Origin: an uncultured Bacteroidales bacterium
Lineage (GTDB): Bacteria > Bacteroidota > Bacteroidia > Bacteroidales > Muribaculaceae
Assembly: GCA_958418815.1 (NCBI GenBank)
Contig: CATZGB010000034.1
Coordinates: 1 to 31,188 of the forward strand
Direction: 5' to 3'
Length of the DNA stretch: 31,188 nt
Shown here piece by piece: positions 1-8,318 of this stretch. How positions within the stretch are numbered: position 1 is the first letter of the stretch; each line of letters begins with the position of its first letter. A program made the translations under genes and the position numbers. The notes beneath the pieces were generated by a model. It was not told the DNA's origin and did no database searches. It was given only the letters and a program-made list of their open reading frames with translations.

Positions 1-51
1 AATGCCGACTTGAAAATCTATAATCAAGTCGGCTTTTTTCGGACGGATACT
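1..51. repeat. Left copy of a 51-bp inverted repeat found at both ends of the window
   Basis: Bases 1-51 are an exact reverse complement of 31134-31184. The identity includes the non-palindromic loop of the internal hairpin, so this is a duplicated element and not two unrelated terminators. It could extend leftward beyond the window. A repeat at both ends is also what an assembly contig broken at a repeat would look like. Confidence 0.9.
4..39 (+). terminator. Intrinsic-terminator-like hairpin, rightward
   Basis: A perfect 10-bp stem (GCCGACTTGA at 4-13, TCAAGTCGGC at 24-33) with a 10-nt loop is followed by six T at 34-39. It would stop transcription entering from a gene left of the window. 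On the minus strand the hairpin is followed only by ATT, so it is a weaker terminator for the polysaccharide operon that ends at 158. Confidence 0.75.
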
Positions 52-157
52 TTGTTTCGGCAAATGTGTCGGCTGTCCGAGGAAAACACACAGTCAAATA
101 GAAGCTGAATGTTTTCACCGGACACCAATATGATTCGGTGACGGGGATGGCGGAGGG

Positions 158-1363
158 TCAGAGGCCCCGGGAGCGGAAATAGCTGTCGTAGGCCGAGAGC
201 AGGGCGCGCGAGGTGTGGTCCCAGCTGAGCTGGTTGAGGATGCGGTCGCGGCCGATGGATGACATTTCGGCGCGCCGGGCCGGATCGTCGAGCAACAGCG
301 AGATTTTGTCGGCGAGGTCGCGGGCGTTGTTGCGCTCGGCGTAAAGCGATGCCTCCTGGGCCGAGTAGCGTCCCTCGGTGAGGTCAAACTGCACGATTGG
401 TTTGCCGAGGGCCATGTATTCCAGCACCTTGTTCATCGTCGACTTGTCGTTCATCGCGTTGTATTCGTCGGGGTTGACGCAGACGTCGGCGGTGTTGAGA
501 TAGTCGAGCATCACCTCGTCGGAGACCCTGCCGGTGAACTCGACGATGTCTTGCAGCCCCATCTCCTCGCTCTTGCGGCGCAGCGCGTCGAGGTGGGGAC
601 CACCGCCCACGATGCCCCAGAAGATGTCGTCGCGGCCTTTCTCGTCGCGGAGGTAGCGGGCGGCCTCCAGCAGGTACTCTATCCCCTCCTGCTGGCCTAT
701 CACGCCGAGATAACCTACCATATGCTTCTTGCCGCGTTTGATTTCGGGGCGCGGGGGCTGTATGCGCAGGCGTTCGAGCCTGGGACCGCTGCGCAGCACA
801 TGCACCTTGTCGGGCGACATGCCTCCGCGGCTTATGGCTATCTGGCGGTAGCTCTCGTTGGTGACGAAAGCGAATGTGCAGTGGCGGTAGGTGTTGCGTT
901 CGAGCCAGAGCTGGCTCTTGTAGAGCGGGCCTGTGGTCTTGCCGAACTTCGCCTCGTAAAGCTCCGGGCAGATGTCATGGTGGTCGAAGACATAGTCAAC
1001 CCCCTTACCCTTGAAGCGGGCGGCCACCATGTAGATGTTGTCGGGGGGATTGCATCCGTGAATCACATGGAATCCTCGTTCCTTGTAAATCTTGCGGGCC
1101 AGGCGGTATTCATGCCACAACGCCGAGAAATACTCCCGGGCGTAGCCTATGGGGCCGTTGCCCTCCTTGGGGAGGTCGTGGCGGTAGATATGCACCCCGT
1201 CGAGGTGTTCATACTCCTTGTTGTAGCCTTTCCCTTTGGGACATATCACCGAGACGGTGTATCCCTCGCGGGCAAGGGTTGTCGCCTCCTGCCATACCCT
1301 GGTATCGAACGGCACGGGGAGGTTTTCGACTATGATGAGAATCTTGCGGTCCATGGTAAACAT
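158..1363 (-). CDS. GT4-type glycosyltransferase (WbuB-like), polysaccharide assembly
   Basis: This is a predicted cytoplasmic or membrane-associated retaining glycosyltransferase that adds a sugar to a growing surface polysaccharide. The N-terminal half opens with ILIIVENLPVPFDTRVWQEA (residues 8-27), typical of WbuB-like GT4 enzymes. The C-terminal Rossmann domain begins near GYLG (217-220), continues through FTGRV (276-280) and NKVLEYMALGKPIV (311-324), and has an acidic donor-site segment at E330-E337. At 401 aa it is full length. Translation could instead begin at the second Met (base 1354), which fits the family N-terminus slightly better. It is the last gene of a three-gene operon, 36 nt after the heparinase-like gene. 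The sugar donor and acceptor cannot be told from sequence. Confidence 0.92.
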   Translation of the reverse strand: MFTMDRKILIIVENLPVPFDTRVWQEATTLAREGYTVSVICPKGKGYNKEYEHLDGVHIYRHDLPKEGNGPIGYAREYFSALWHEYRLARKIYKERGFHVIHGCNPPDNIYMVAARFKGKGVDYVFDHHDICPELYEAKFGKTTGPLYKSQLWLERNTYRHCTFAFVTNESYRQIAISRGGMSPDKVHVLRSGPRLERLRIQPPRPEIKRGKKHMVGYLGVIGQQEGIEYLLEAARYLRDEKGRDDIFWGIVGGGPHLDALRRKSEEMGLQDIVEFTGRVSDEVMLDYLNTADVCVNPDEYNAMNDKSTMNKVLEYMALGKPIVQFDLTEGRYSAQEASLYAERNNARDLADKISLLLDDPARRAEMSSIGRDRILNQLSWDHTSRALLSAYDSYFRSRGL

Positions 1364-1399
1364 TGCGCCCCGCCGCGTGAGGTTACAAGGAGTCGGCGG

Positions 1400-3244
1400 T
1401 CAGAGCGACTGCAAAGTTACGATATTTTCGCGAGAATTGCCAACAATCCTTATGGCAGTGGTCTTGGCCAGACGGCCATACCCTGTCGCGATTTCCACAG
1501 TCTCGGCCGATATCGTCCCTGACGAGCTTCTCAGCGACAGCAGGCCCCCTATATCGGCGTGGTCAGGGGCGGAGACCGTGACTTCCAAGCCGGGGGCGAC
1601 AATCAGGGTAGCCTCCCAGCGGCAGTCTTTGTCGAAAGTGTCGGCCACGGTCAGCGTGGCCATCGGCGGCATGCACCCGGCAGCGTCGCCTTGGGGGGAG
1701 AGTGTCACCACGCCACGCGCCTCAAGCCTCCAGCGGCGGGTGTGGGTCACCCCCGAAAGCCCTTTGGCCGAGGCTGTGAGGCCGTCGTCAGCGATGGCCA
1801 GCAGGCGGCACTCAGCTTTCTTTCCCCAGAGGAAAGCGCCGAGCATCTGCGACTGCTCCTTGCCGTCGATGGTGACGGTGTTGTGCATGCAGGTGGAGCG
1901 CAGCAGGTCGCGCCTGGGACGGTCGGTGTGGTAGAGGTATGTGCCGGAGTCGACCAGCACAGGCCGGCCCGAGAGGAAGAGCTGGAAACTGAGCATGTCG
2001 TTGTGGCCGTGGGCGGCGATGGAGCCGAACCCGAGGGGCGCGTGGTCGATGCCCACCATCATCCCCCCGCCACGCAGGAAGCTGTATCCCCCCTCGGGGA
2101 ATGTCACGCGAGGGGTGTCGGTCTCATCGCCGACATCGTCGCCCGAGACCTCGCGGTAAAGCGCGAGCAGGTATTCAAAATAATCAGCGTCGCCGAATCC
2201 GGGGTCGGAGATGCGCGCCTCGTCGTCATCGCCGAACACACACCACACCCCCTTGGCGACGCGGCTGGCGGCCACAAACCGGGCCATGCCGTCCAGGCGG
2301 TCGCGCCACACAGGGCCGACATCCATGCCATGGGCTTTCATCGCGCGCCATGCCAGCAGATACGCCTCTATGACGAAGCCGTGGTAATGCAGCGAGCTTT
2401 CGAGGTCGACACCGTCGCGGCTGACCTGTCGCACCAGTTCGCGGTCAAGCACACTGACCGACTCCGCGGCCAGCTTCTTGTCGCCAAACAGGAGCGAGGC
2501 GAGCAGCACAGCCGCCACCTCCACAATCAGATGGTTGTTGGCCGACGAGAAACCGCTCTCGTGGTCGACAAGGTAGCGGGTCATGTTGGCCACGCCTGTC
2601 AGCAGTTTCCTGACCAGACGGCGGCGGTCGCCGTCATCGCCTGAGACACATCCACGGGCGCCCAGCAGACGGGCGGCGGTCATCCATGAAATCGACCGCA
2701 GGGCTATCTCCATCGGGGAGGTCCAGGATATGCCCCATAGGAACGGGTTGGCTTGCGCCCAGTCGTCGAGCAGCTCCTCAAGGCGCGCGGCATTGCCAGC
2801 GGCGGCGAGCCTGACAAACTGACGATGGCGGTTGAGTTCCCAATTGACACGCGCGTCGCCTATGTCGTCGCGCTGCTTGTATTCAAGGCAGTAGCTCGGT
2901 TGCAGGGGCCATCGGCGGGGGGTGTTGAACCCGGCGTGCCAGTCTGAGGCGTAATCTTCATAACGATACCCACCCAGGAGCCTGACAGCCTCGCCCGGGG
3001 CGCAGCCGTCATCAGGCAGGGGTGAATATCCATGGGGTCCGTCGCCGGGCAGCGAGCGCAGCCCCGACACAAGGCGGCCCACCTGCTCCTCCACACCGGG
3101 ATAGAGCGGCGAGGTCACCGGCTGTTTCACCCTGAAACGGGCCAGTTCGCGGTGTTGCAGGCGTTTCTGCCTGAGCCGCCACACGACCTCGCGTGGCGAC
3201 ATGGCTTTCAGGCGGTTGAGATACCAGGCAAGCTTACCCATCAC
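1400..3244 (-). CDS. Heparinase II/III family protein of a polysaccharide operon
   Basis: This is a 614-aa protein of the heparinase II/III-like family, whose characterised members cleave uronate-containing polysaccharides by beta-elimination. The N-terminal all-alpha part begins LAWYLNRLKAMSPREVVWRL, a start typical of the copies found inside exopolysaccharide clusters. It contains SSANNHLIVE (233-242) and LHYHGF (285-290), which fit the active-site Asn/His/Tyr region. The C-terminal beta-sandwich has AHGHNDMLSF (411-420), VDSGTYLYH (431-439) and HNTVTIDGKEQS (454-465), the best conserved signatures of the family. I see no signal peptide, which is usual for the cluster-associated type and leaves its location unclear. 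It starts 6 nt after the dehydrogenase, so the two are probably co-transcribed. Its role could be trimming or length control of the polymer; that is inference. Confidence 0.9.
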   Translation of the reverse strand: MMGKLAWYLNRLKAMSPREVVWRLRQKRLQHRELARFRVKQPVTSPLYPGVEEQVGRLVSGLRSLPGDGPHGYSPLPDDGCAPGEAVRLLGGYRYEDYASDWHAGFNTPRRWPLQPSYCLEYKQRDDIGDARVNWELNRHRQFVRLAAAGNAARLEELLDDWAQANPFLWGISWTSPMEIALRSISWMTAARLLGARGCVSGDDGDRRRLVRKLLTGVANMTRYLVDHESGFSSANNHLIVEVAAVLLASLLFGDKKLAAESVSVLDRELVRQVSRDGVDLESSLHYHGFVIEAYLLAWRAMKAHGMDVGPVWRDRLDGMARFVAASRVAKGVWCVFGDDDEARISDPGFGDADYFEYLLALYREVSGDDVGDETDTPRVTFPEGGYSFLRGGGMMVGIDHAPLGFGSIAAHGHNDMLSFQLFLSGRPVLVDSGTYLYHTDRPRRDLLRSTCMHNTVTIDGKEQSQMLGAFLWGKKAECRLLAIADDGLTASAKGLSGVTHTRRWRLEARGVVTLSPQGDAAGCMPPMATLTVADTFDKDCRWEATLIVAPGLEVTVSAPDHADIGGLLSLRSSSGTISAETVEIATGYGRLAKTTAIRIVGNSRENIVTLQSL

Positions 3245-3250
3245 GGCGCG

Positions 3251-4624
3251 TCAGAAGCGGCATTTGCAGAAGTCACGCGAGGTCTCCGCGTCCTGTGCCG
3301 GATTGGTGTTGATCGGGGCCCAGGCCAGGCCGTCGTAACGCCCCTCGTAGTCGAGCGTGTCCCACATCCTGACCAGGTCGACGATTGTCTTCCCGGGGTA
3401 ACGGTCAGGGATGCCGTCAAACTCCTTCTCGCGGTTTGTCACCACCAGCACGTCGGCCTTTGAGGCGACCGCGTCGAGGTCGTCGGTGACGAAATGCTGC
3501 AGATGGGGAATCTTGCTCATTATGAAATCGCGGTTGGTGCCGGTAAGGCGGCTGACCTCCACGTTCTTGTCGTAAATCGAAATCTCGAATCCCTTGCCCA
3601 GCAGCGACTCCACCACCTCCACGATGGGGCTGCAGCGGAGGTCGTCAGTGCCGGCCTTGAAGCTCAGGCCCAGCACACCGATTTTCCGTTTCCCCTGGGC
3701 CATAATCAGATCCAGGGCGCGGTCGCGGTGGATGGTGTTGCTCTTCTCGATATGGCTGATCACCGGCACATCCACATAGTTGTCGGCGGCCAGGGCACAC
3801 AGGGCGTTGGTGTCCTTGGGCAGGCAAGAGCCGCCGTAGGCGAATCCCGGCTTGAAGTAATAGGGGGAGATGTTGAGCTGCCGGTCGCGGCAGAAGATGT
3901 CCATCACCTTGTGGGAGTCGATGCCGAGGGTCTTGCAGATGGCCCCGACCTCGTTGCCGAAGACAATCTTCAGGGCGTGGAATGTGTTGTTGACATACTT
4001 CATGATTTCCGCCACGGGGATGTCGGTGGAGATGTACTCGGCGGGCAGCGGCCCGTAAAGCTCCTCCATGACGGCAGCGGCGCGGGGAGAGTCGGTGCCC
4101 ACCAGCGTCAGCGGCGGGTTCATGAAATCATGCACCGAAGTGCCCTCGCGCAGGAACTCGGGGTTTGAGACCACGGCGAAATCCACGCCCGGGGTCTTTC
4201 CCGACTCCCCGGCGATGATCTCGGTGACCCTCTTGTTGGTGCCGGGCATCACCGTGCTGCGGATTGCCACGATGTGGAAACCCTCCTTGCGGGCGAGCGC
4301 CTGGCCTATCTCGCGGGCCACACCGTAGATGTATGACAGGTCGAGATGGCCGTGTCCCGAGCCGGGGGTGCCGACGGCGATGAATGAGATGTCGGTGGAG
4401 CAGACCGCCTCCTCCACGTCTGTGGTGGCCGAGAGCAGGCCCGCCTCGTGGCCCTTGCGGCAAAGCTCCTCGATGTCGCGCTCGATGATTGTCGGGCGGC
4501 CCGAGTTGATGAGGTCGACCTTGTTGGCCGATACATCGACCCCCGTCACTTTGTGGCCCATCGAGGCGAAGCAGGCGGCACCCACGCAACCCACATATCC
4601 AAGTCCAAATATGCTGATGTTCAT
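3251..4624 (-). CDS. UDP-glucose/GDP-mannose dehydrogenase family, closest in look to GDP-mannose 6-dehydrogenase (AlgD-like)
   Basis: This NAD-dependent enzyme oxidises a nucleotide-hexose twice to the nucleotide-uronic acid for polysaccharide synthesis. The N-terminal Rossmann motif is GLGYVG (7-12). NPEFLREG (154-161) and the substrate-domain segment NNTFHALKIVFGNEVG follow, and the catalytic Cys267 sits in FAYGGSCLPKD. FGNEVG and the GLSFKAGTDDLR segment resemble Pseudomonas AlgD more than UDP-glucose dehydrogenases, and the catalytic Cys is almost at the AlgD position (268). The 457 aa include a short C-terminal extension. Substrate assignment (GDP-mannose versus UDP-glucose or UDP-HexNAc) is therefore likely but unproven. 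It is first in the three-gene minus-strand operon and divergent from the MFS gene across a 132-bp intergenic region. Confidence 0.9.
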   Translation of the reverse strand: MNISIFGLGYVGCVGAACFASMGHKVTGVDVSANKVDLINSGRPTIIERDIEELCRKGHEAGLLSATTDVEEAVCSTDISFIAVGTPGSGHGHLDLSYIYGVAREIGQALARKEGFHIVAIRSTVMPGTNKRVTEIIAGESGKTPGVDFAVVSNPEFLREGTSVHDFMNPPLTLVGTDSPRAAAVMEELYGPLPAEYISTDIPVAEIMKYVNNTFHALKIVFGNEVGAICKTLGIDSHKVMDIFCRDRQLNISPYYFKPGFAYGGSCLPKDTNALCALAADNYVDVPVISHIEKSNTIHRDRALDLIMAQGKRKIGVLGLSFKAGTDDLRCSPIVEVVESLLGKGFEISIYDKNVEVSRLTGTNRDFIMSKIPHLQHFVTDDLDAVASKADVLVVTNREKEFDGIPDRYPGKTIVDLVRMWDTLDYEGRYDGLAWAPINTNPAQDAETSRDFCKCRF

Positions 4625-4726
4625 GTAAGATTCAATTGTCTATATATCCTTAACGCCGAACGGGATGGTTTATTACCCGCCAGTGCAAATAAAAGTTAAC
4701 AAAGCACACCCGGAGCGGGTTTTGCG

Positions 4727-4734
4727 TAATTTTG
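4727..4734 (+). promoter_or_regulatory. Bacteroidota -7 element for the MFS gene
   Basis: TAATTTTG matches the Bacteroidota sigma-ABfr -7 consensus TAnnTTTG and lies 22 nt before the MFS start codon. No good -33 TTTG is seen at the expected spacing, so this is a partial match. Confidence 0.5.
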
Positions 4735-4756
4735 CAGTCTGAAAACGACCGTTGGT

Positions 4757-5977
4757 ATGGAAAAACATCCCGAAAACACCGCTGTGGAGAGGGGTAACAT
4801 TGCCCTCGAACGACTCTGGAACCGCGACTACTGCATCGCCATGGCAGGCAATTTCCTGCTTTTCTTCTCATTCTACCTGCTGACACCGCTGCTGCCCATC
4901 TACCTTGACGCGCAGTTCGGGGCCGACAAGGACATGATCGGGCTTGTGCTGTCGGGCTATGTCGTGGCGGCGCTGATTGTCAGGCCGTTCAGCGGTTTCA
5001 TCGTCGACAGTTTCAACCGCAAGAAGGTGTTGGTGACCTGTTTCTTTTTCTTCTTCATATGTTTCACCGGCTATATCGGGGCAGGCACACTGCTGATGTT
5101 CGCCATCGTCCGCACCATCCACGGGCTGCCGTTCGGGGCCGCCACAGTGGCTAACTCCACCGTGGCCGTCGACGTGCTGCCATCCTCGCGGCGCAACGAG
5201 GGGATAGGCTTCTACGGGCTTAGCAACAACCTGGCGATGGCCGTTGCCCCCTCGGCCGGAATCTGGGTCTACGGCGCGACCGGCGACTTCACGCTCCTCT
5301 TCTGGATCTCACTGGGGGTGGCGCTGCTGGGCTTCTGGTGCTCCACCGCCATACACCTCCCCTACCGCAAGCCTGTGGAGGGGAAACCCCACCTGAGCAT
5401 GGACCATTTCTTCCTGACCCGCGCCTGGCTGATGGCCGTCAACATCATGCTGTTCGGGCTCTGCTGGGGGGTGATGGGAAACTATGTCGCCCTCTACGGC
5501 AAGCAACAACTCGGCATAGTGGACGGCACCGGCATTTTCTTCGCCCTCCTGTCGGCGGGGCTTTTCATCTCCAGGCTCTACGGTGTCAAGGGACTGAGGG
5601 AGGGGAAACTCGCCGAGAACGCCCTTGAGGGGGCGGTGATAAGCACCGTGGGCTACACCCTCTTCGCCCTCGCGCCCGGGATATGGGCCTTTTACGCCTC
5701 GGCGCTGCTGATTGGGCTTGGCAACGGGCGTATGTATCCGGCCTTCCTCAACATGTTCATCTCGGTGGCGCGACATGACCAGCGCGGCACCGCCAATTCC
5801 TCGATCCTGACCTCCTGGGATGTCGGCATGGGGCTTGGCATACTGCTCGGGGGTGTCCTCAGCCAATACCTGGGCTACTCGGCGGCATTCTGGTTCACGG
5901 CCGCCTCGCAGGCCACCGGCACCCTGCTGATACTGCTGTTCACCCGCAGATTCTTCCACCGCCGCAGGCTCGTCTGA
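4757..5977 (+). CDS. Major facilitator superfamily transporter
   Basis: This 406-aa inner-membrane protein has about 12 hydrophobic segments, as in the 12-TM MFS efflux-type families. The first helix contains FLLFFSFYLLTPLLPIYLD. The loop between helices 2 and 3 carries RPFSGFIVDSFNRKKVL, the MFS motif A region (G-x-x-x-D-R/K-x-G/R-R/K). A similar pattern recurs at the start of the second half, and the protein ends in a basic RRFFHRRR tail. The substrate cannot be inferred. It converges on queF with only 2 nt between the two stop codons, so they are not co-transcribed and the adjacency says nothing firm about function. Expression probably starts from the TAATTTTG element at 4727. Confidence 0.9.
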   Translation: MEKHPENTAVERGNIALERLWNRDYCIAMAGNFLLFFSFYLLTPLLPIYLDAQFGADKDMIGLVLSGYVVAALIVRPFSGFIVDSFNRKKVLVTCFFFFFICFTGYIGAGTLLMFAIVRTIHGLPFGAATVANSTVAVDVLPSSRRNEGIGFYGLSNNLAMAVAPSAGIWVYGATGDFTLLFWISLGVALLGFWCSTAIHLPYRKPVEGKPHLSMDHFFLTRAWLMAVNIMLFGLCWGVMGNYVALYGKQQLGIVDGTGIFFALLSAGLFISRLYGVKGLREGKLAENALEGAVISTVGYTLFALAPGIWAFYASALLIGLGNGRMYPAFLNMFISVARHDQRGTANSSILTSWDVGMGLGILLGGVLSQYLGYSAAFWFTAASQATGTLLILLFTRRFFHRRRLV

Positions 5978-5979
5978 GG

Positions 5980-6465
5980 TCAGACACCCGTGGCGCGGTC
6001 AAAGGCGGCGGCAAGCCTCGACGCGGCCAGGGCCGTCATTGCCGGATCCGAGGGGTCGGCATGGTTGGCGAAGGGATGGATGGCGATGCCTCCCCGGGGG
6101 GTGAAGACACCCAGCACCTCGATGTACAAGGGATCCATCAGCTCCTTGAGGTCGTTGAGTATGATGTTGACGCAGTCTTCGTGGAAATCCCCGTGGTTGC
6201 GGAACGAGAAGAGGTAGAGCTTGAGGCTCTTGCTCTCCACCATCTTACGGCGGGGTATGTAGTTGATGATGATTTTGGCGAAATCGGGCTGCCCGGTCTT
6301 GGGGCAGAGCGAGGTGAACTCGGGGCATATGAAGCTCACCAGGTAGCGTCGTTCGGGGTGCTTGTTGTCGAAAGTCTCAAGCACCTGGGGGGCGTAGTCG
6401 GTGAGGTATTCGGTGGCCTGGCTGCCAAGCAGCGAAAGCCCTTTCAGATCTTCTTCGTTTCTCAT
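5980..6465 (-). CDS. queF: NADPH-dependent 7-cyano-7-deazaguanine (preQ0) reductase, QueF
   Basis: QueF reduces the nitrile of preQ0 to the amine preQ1, a late step in queuosine tRNA-modification synthesis in the cytoplasm. This is the short, single-domain (unimodular) type at 161 aa. The catalytic Cys54 lies in TSLCPKTGQPDF with the partner Asp61, almost the same numbering as the Bacillus enzyme (Cys55/Asp62). ESKSLKLYLFSFRN (77-90) and HEDC follow, and FTPRGGIAIHPF is near the C terminus. The frame is open up to 6567, but those extra 34 residues are low-complexity and cross a hairpin. MRNEEDLKGL at 6465 is the usual family start and is chosen here. It lies 98 nt downstream of the C69 peptidase gene on the same strand. 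Confidence 0.95.
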   Translation of the reverse strand: MRNEEDLKGLSLLGSQATEYLTDYAPQVLETFDNKHPERRYLVSFICPEFTSLCPKTGQPDFAKIIINYIPRRKMVESKSLKLYLFSFRNHGDFHEDCVNIILNDLKELMDPLYIEVLGVFTPRGGIAIHPFANHADPSDPAMTALAASRLAAAFDRATGV

Positions 6466-6492
6466 TGTGGTTGTTGTCAGGGGGATTACGCT

Positions 6493-6546
6493 CCCCGGGG
6501 TGCGCGGGCCACGCGGCATGTCACGCCTGGCCTGCGCACCCCGGGG
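6493..6546. repeat. Large GC-rich inverted repeat between the C69 peptidase gene and queF
   Basis: CCCCGGGGTGCGCGGGCC (6493-6510) and GGCCTGCGCACCCCGGGG (6529-6546) form an 18-bp stem with one G-T position and an 18-nt loop. No T-run follows on the minus strand (the next bases there are AGCGTAATCC), so it is not a classical intrinsic terminator. It could stabilise the 3' end of the peptidase mRNA or separate the two genes' expression. Confidence 0.7.
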
Positions 6547-6563
6547 GTGACGCTTGTTGGTTT

Positions 6564-8219
6564 TCAATAATTTATCTCTCTCACTTTCAGGCGGTCGCCG
6601 GTGGTCTTGGCGATGTTCTCGAAGTAGCGGGGGTCGTCGTAGCCGCCGAAGTCGGGCGACGCGGGGATTCCCTCCTCGGTGCGGAGGAAAGAGCCGTCGG
6701 GGTTCTGCTTCTTGATGTTGCCGTCCATGAATTTGACGAAGAGGAATGTGGCCAGGTCGCGGTACTGGTCGGTGGCGTTGGCGGCCCAGATGGCGAGCAG
6801 GTCGTTGGTGAGGCCGACAGCGTCGTCGCGGTCAAACTGGGGCAGCTCGCGTATGGCCTTGTCGACATCGACGGCGATGGAGTCCTCGAGGTTTTTCTGC
6901 ACCCGGCGGATGTCGGGAATCATCTGGCTGTAACGGTTGTATGCCTGGTTGGCCACGAGGTTGTTCATCCAGAAGTTTGAGTTGCGGTCGAAGGTGTTGG
7001 TGTCGCCGTGGCCCAGCTGGAGGGGCACCTCGGTGACCGAGCAGAAGACCGGCAGGTAGACGCATGTGTTGGCGTCGTCGGTGCCGAACCAGAGCAGCCC
7101 GCGCAGGTAGTCGGGCAGGTCGGAGCGCAGCTGGGCCACGAAGCTCCAGCCGGTCTGCTGGGTGGCGATGGCGCGCTCATGGACATACTTCACCGAGTCG
7201 ACCTCGAACTCCATCGGGCGCCAGCGGTAGGGCACCTTGAAGGGGCCGGCGCCCACATCCTCGGTCATGTCGTAGGGTGTGCCCTCGTAATGGTCGCGCA
7301 TCATCCATTTCATGTCGTCGGCGGTCAGGGTGGTGTCGGGCTTCACCCACAGGGGCATCGGCTCACCCTCGGCGCGGTCGATCCAGGGGAGGTATTCATC
7401 CATTCCCTTGGCGAACTTGTTGAAGTAGCTCCACACGCGGGCGTCGCATCCGCGCAATGCGCCGAAGTCGGTCACGGAGTAGGCCTTCGAGAAGTCGAAG
7501 TCCTCATCCTTGCCGTTGAAATAGCCCTGCTGGCGGGCGAACTTGATGACATCGGGGCTGTATATCGTCTCCCCCGACTTGTCCTTGAGGGGGAACTTGT
7601 GGATGCGCGGATGGTTGGCGTGGCCCGAGATGTAGCCGTCGGGCACCCTGCGGGCCACCCAGACAGCGTCCTTGCCGGCCTTCCCCTTGCCGATGAGGTC
7701 CATCACCCAGACCTCGTCGGGGTCGGCGATGGAGAATGACTCGCCCGACGAGGCGTAGCCGTAATCCTTGACCAGGCGGGTCATCACGTCGATGGCCTCG
7801 CGGGCGGTCTTGGCCCTCTGGAGGGTTATGTAGATCAGCGACCCGTAGTCTATGATGCCGGTTCCGGCCAGCTCCTCGCGGCCTCCCCATGTGCTTTCGG
7901 CGATGACAAGCCCATGCTCGTTGATGTTGCCGACGGTCGAATAGGTGTGGGCCACCTCGGGAATCTCGCCGAGACGCTTGTTGGTGTCCCATTCGATCAC
8001 CGGGCGCATGGTCCCTGCGGGGTGGTCGGCGGCCGGCTGGCGGTAAAGCTCGCCGTAAAGGTTGTGGGAGTCGGCGGCGTAGGTCACCATCACCGACCCG
8101 TCGGCTGTCGCCCCTTTGGCGGCGATCAAGCTGGTGCAGGCTTCAGCGCTGAGCGCCGAGCCCGCCACGACGGCGGCCGCCAGGGCGGCTCCGTGGATCA
8201 GTCTTGCGGAAATGTTCAT
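6564..8219 (-). CDS. Secreted C69 family dipeptidase (PepD-like Ntn hydrolase)
   Basis: This is a predicted exported dipeptidase of family C69, an N-terminal-nucleophile hydrolase whose new N-terminal Cys is the nucleophile. The protein starts with a signal peptide (roughly residues 1-25, hydrophobic core AALAAAVVAGSALSA) followed directly by ACTSLIAAKGATADGS, so Cys28 would be exposed as the nucleophile after processing. ADSHNLYGELY, GNINEHGLVIAEST, SFSIADPDEVWVMD and HANHPRIHKF segments are all typical of the family. At 551 aa it is normal for the Bacteroidota members. It is expressed from the minus-strand promoter at 8268-8300, divergent from the glycoside hydrolase gene. It probably degrades peptides in the periplasm or outside the cell. 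Confidence 0.93.
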   Translation of the reverse strand: MNISARLIHGAALAAAVVAGSALSAEACTSLIAAKGATADGSVMVTYAADSHNLYGELYRQPAADHPAGTMRPVIEWDTNKRLGEIPEVAHTYSTVGNINEHGLVIAESTWGGREELAGTGIIDYGSLIYITLQRAKTAREAIDVMTRLVKDYGYASSGESFSIADPDEVWVMDLIGKGKAGKDAVWVARRVPDGYISGHANHPRIHKFPLKDKSGETIYSPDVIKFARQQGYFNGKDEDFDFSKAYSVTDFGALRGCDARVWSYFNKFAKGMDEYLPWIDRAEGEPMPLWVKPDTTLTADDMKWMMRDHYEGTPYDMTEDVGAGPFKVPYRWRPMEFEVDSVKYVHERAIATQQTGWSFVAQLRSDLPDYLRGLLWFGTDDANTCVYLPVFCSVTEVPLQLGHGDTNTFDRNSNFWMNNLVANQAYNRYSQMIPDIRRVQKNLEDSIAVDVDKAIRELPQFDRDDAVGLTNDLLAIWAANATDQYRDLATFLFVKFMDGNIKKQNPDGSFLRTEEGIPASPDFGGYDDPRYFENIAKTTGDRLKVREINY

Positions 8220-8267
8220 ATGATTGTGTTACGTTCTGTCTGGGGACATGGCCAGAGGCCGTTTTTG

Positions 8268-8300
8268 CAAATTTACGAAAATTCCCGTGGAGATTCCAAA
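8268..8300 (-). promoter_or_regulatory. Promoter of the C69 peptidase gene
   Basis: On the minus strand TTTG (8300-8297) is followed after 21 nt by TAAATTTG (8275-8268), an excellent match to the Bacteroidota -33/-7 pair TTTG-N19-21-TAnnTTTG. Transcription would start near 8261, about 40 nt before the start codon. Confidence 0.75.
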
Positions 8301-8318
8301 AAAATATCCCCGGGAATT
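8280..8318. promoter_or_regulatory. Operator-like inverted repeat between divergent promoters
   Basis: AATTCCCG (8280-8287) and CGGGAATT (8311-8318) are perfect 8-bp inverted half-sites separated by 23 nt, giving about 31 bp (three helical turns) between their centres. They overlap the -33 regions of both divergent promoters, so a dimeric regulator could control both genes. No regulator gene is adjacent. Confidence 0.35.

Noticed and set aside
115..141. TCACCG/CGGTGA hairpin just after the glycosyltransferase stop as its terminator
   Set aside because: The stem is only 6 bp with a 15-nt loop, and no T-run follows on the minus strand.
4757..5977. MFS protein as a queuosine-precursor transporter because it adjoins queF
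   Set aside because: The genes converge and are separately transcribed, and known precursor transporters belong to other families (YhhQ/QueT types).
6466..6567. N-terminal extension of QueF by 34 codons
   Set aside because: The added residues come from a GC-rich hairpin and are absent from the QueF family.
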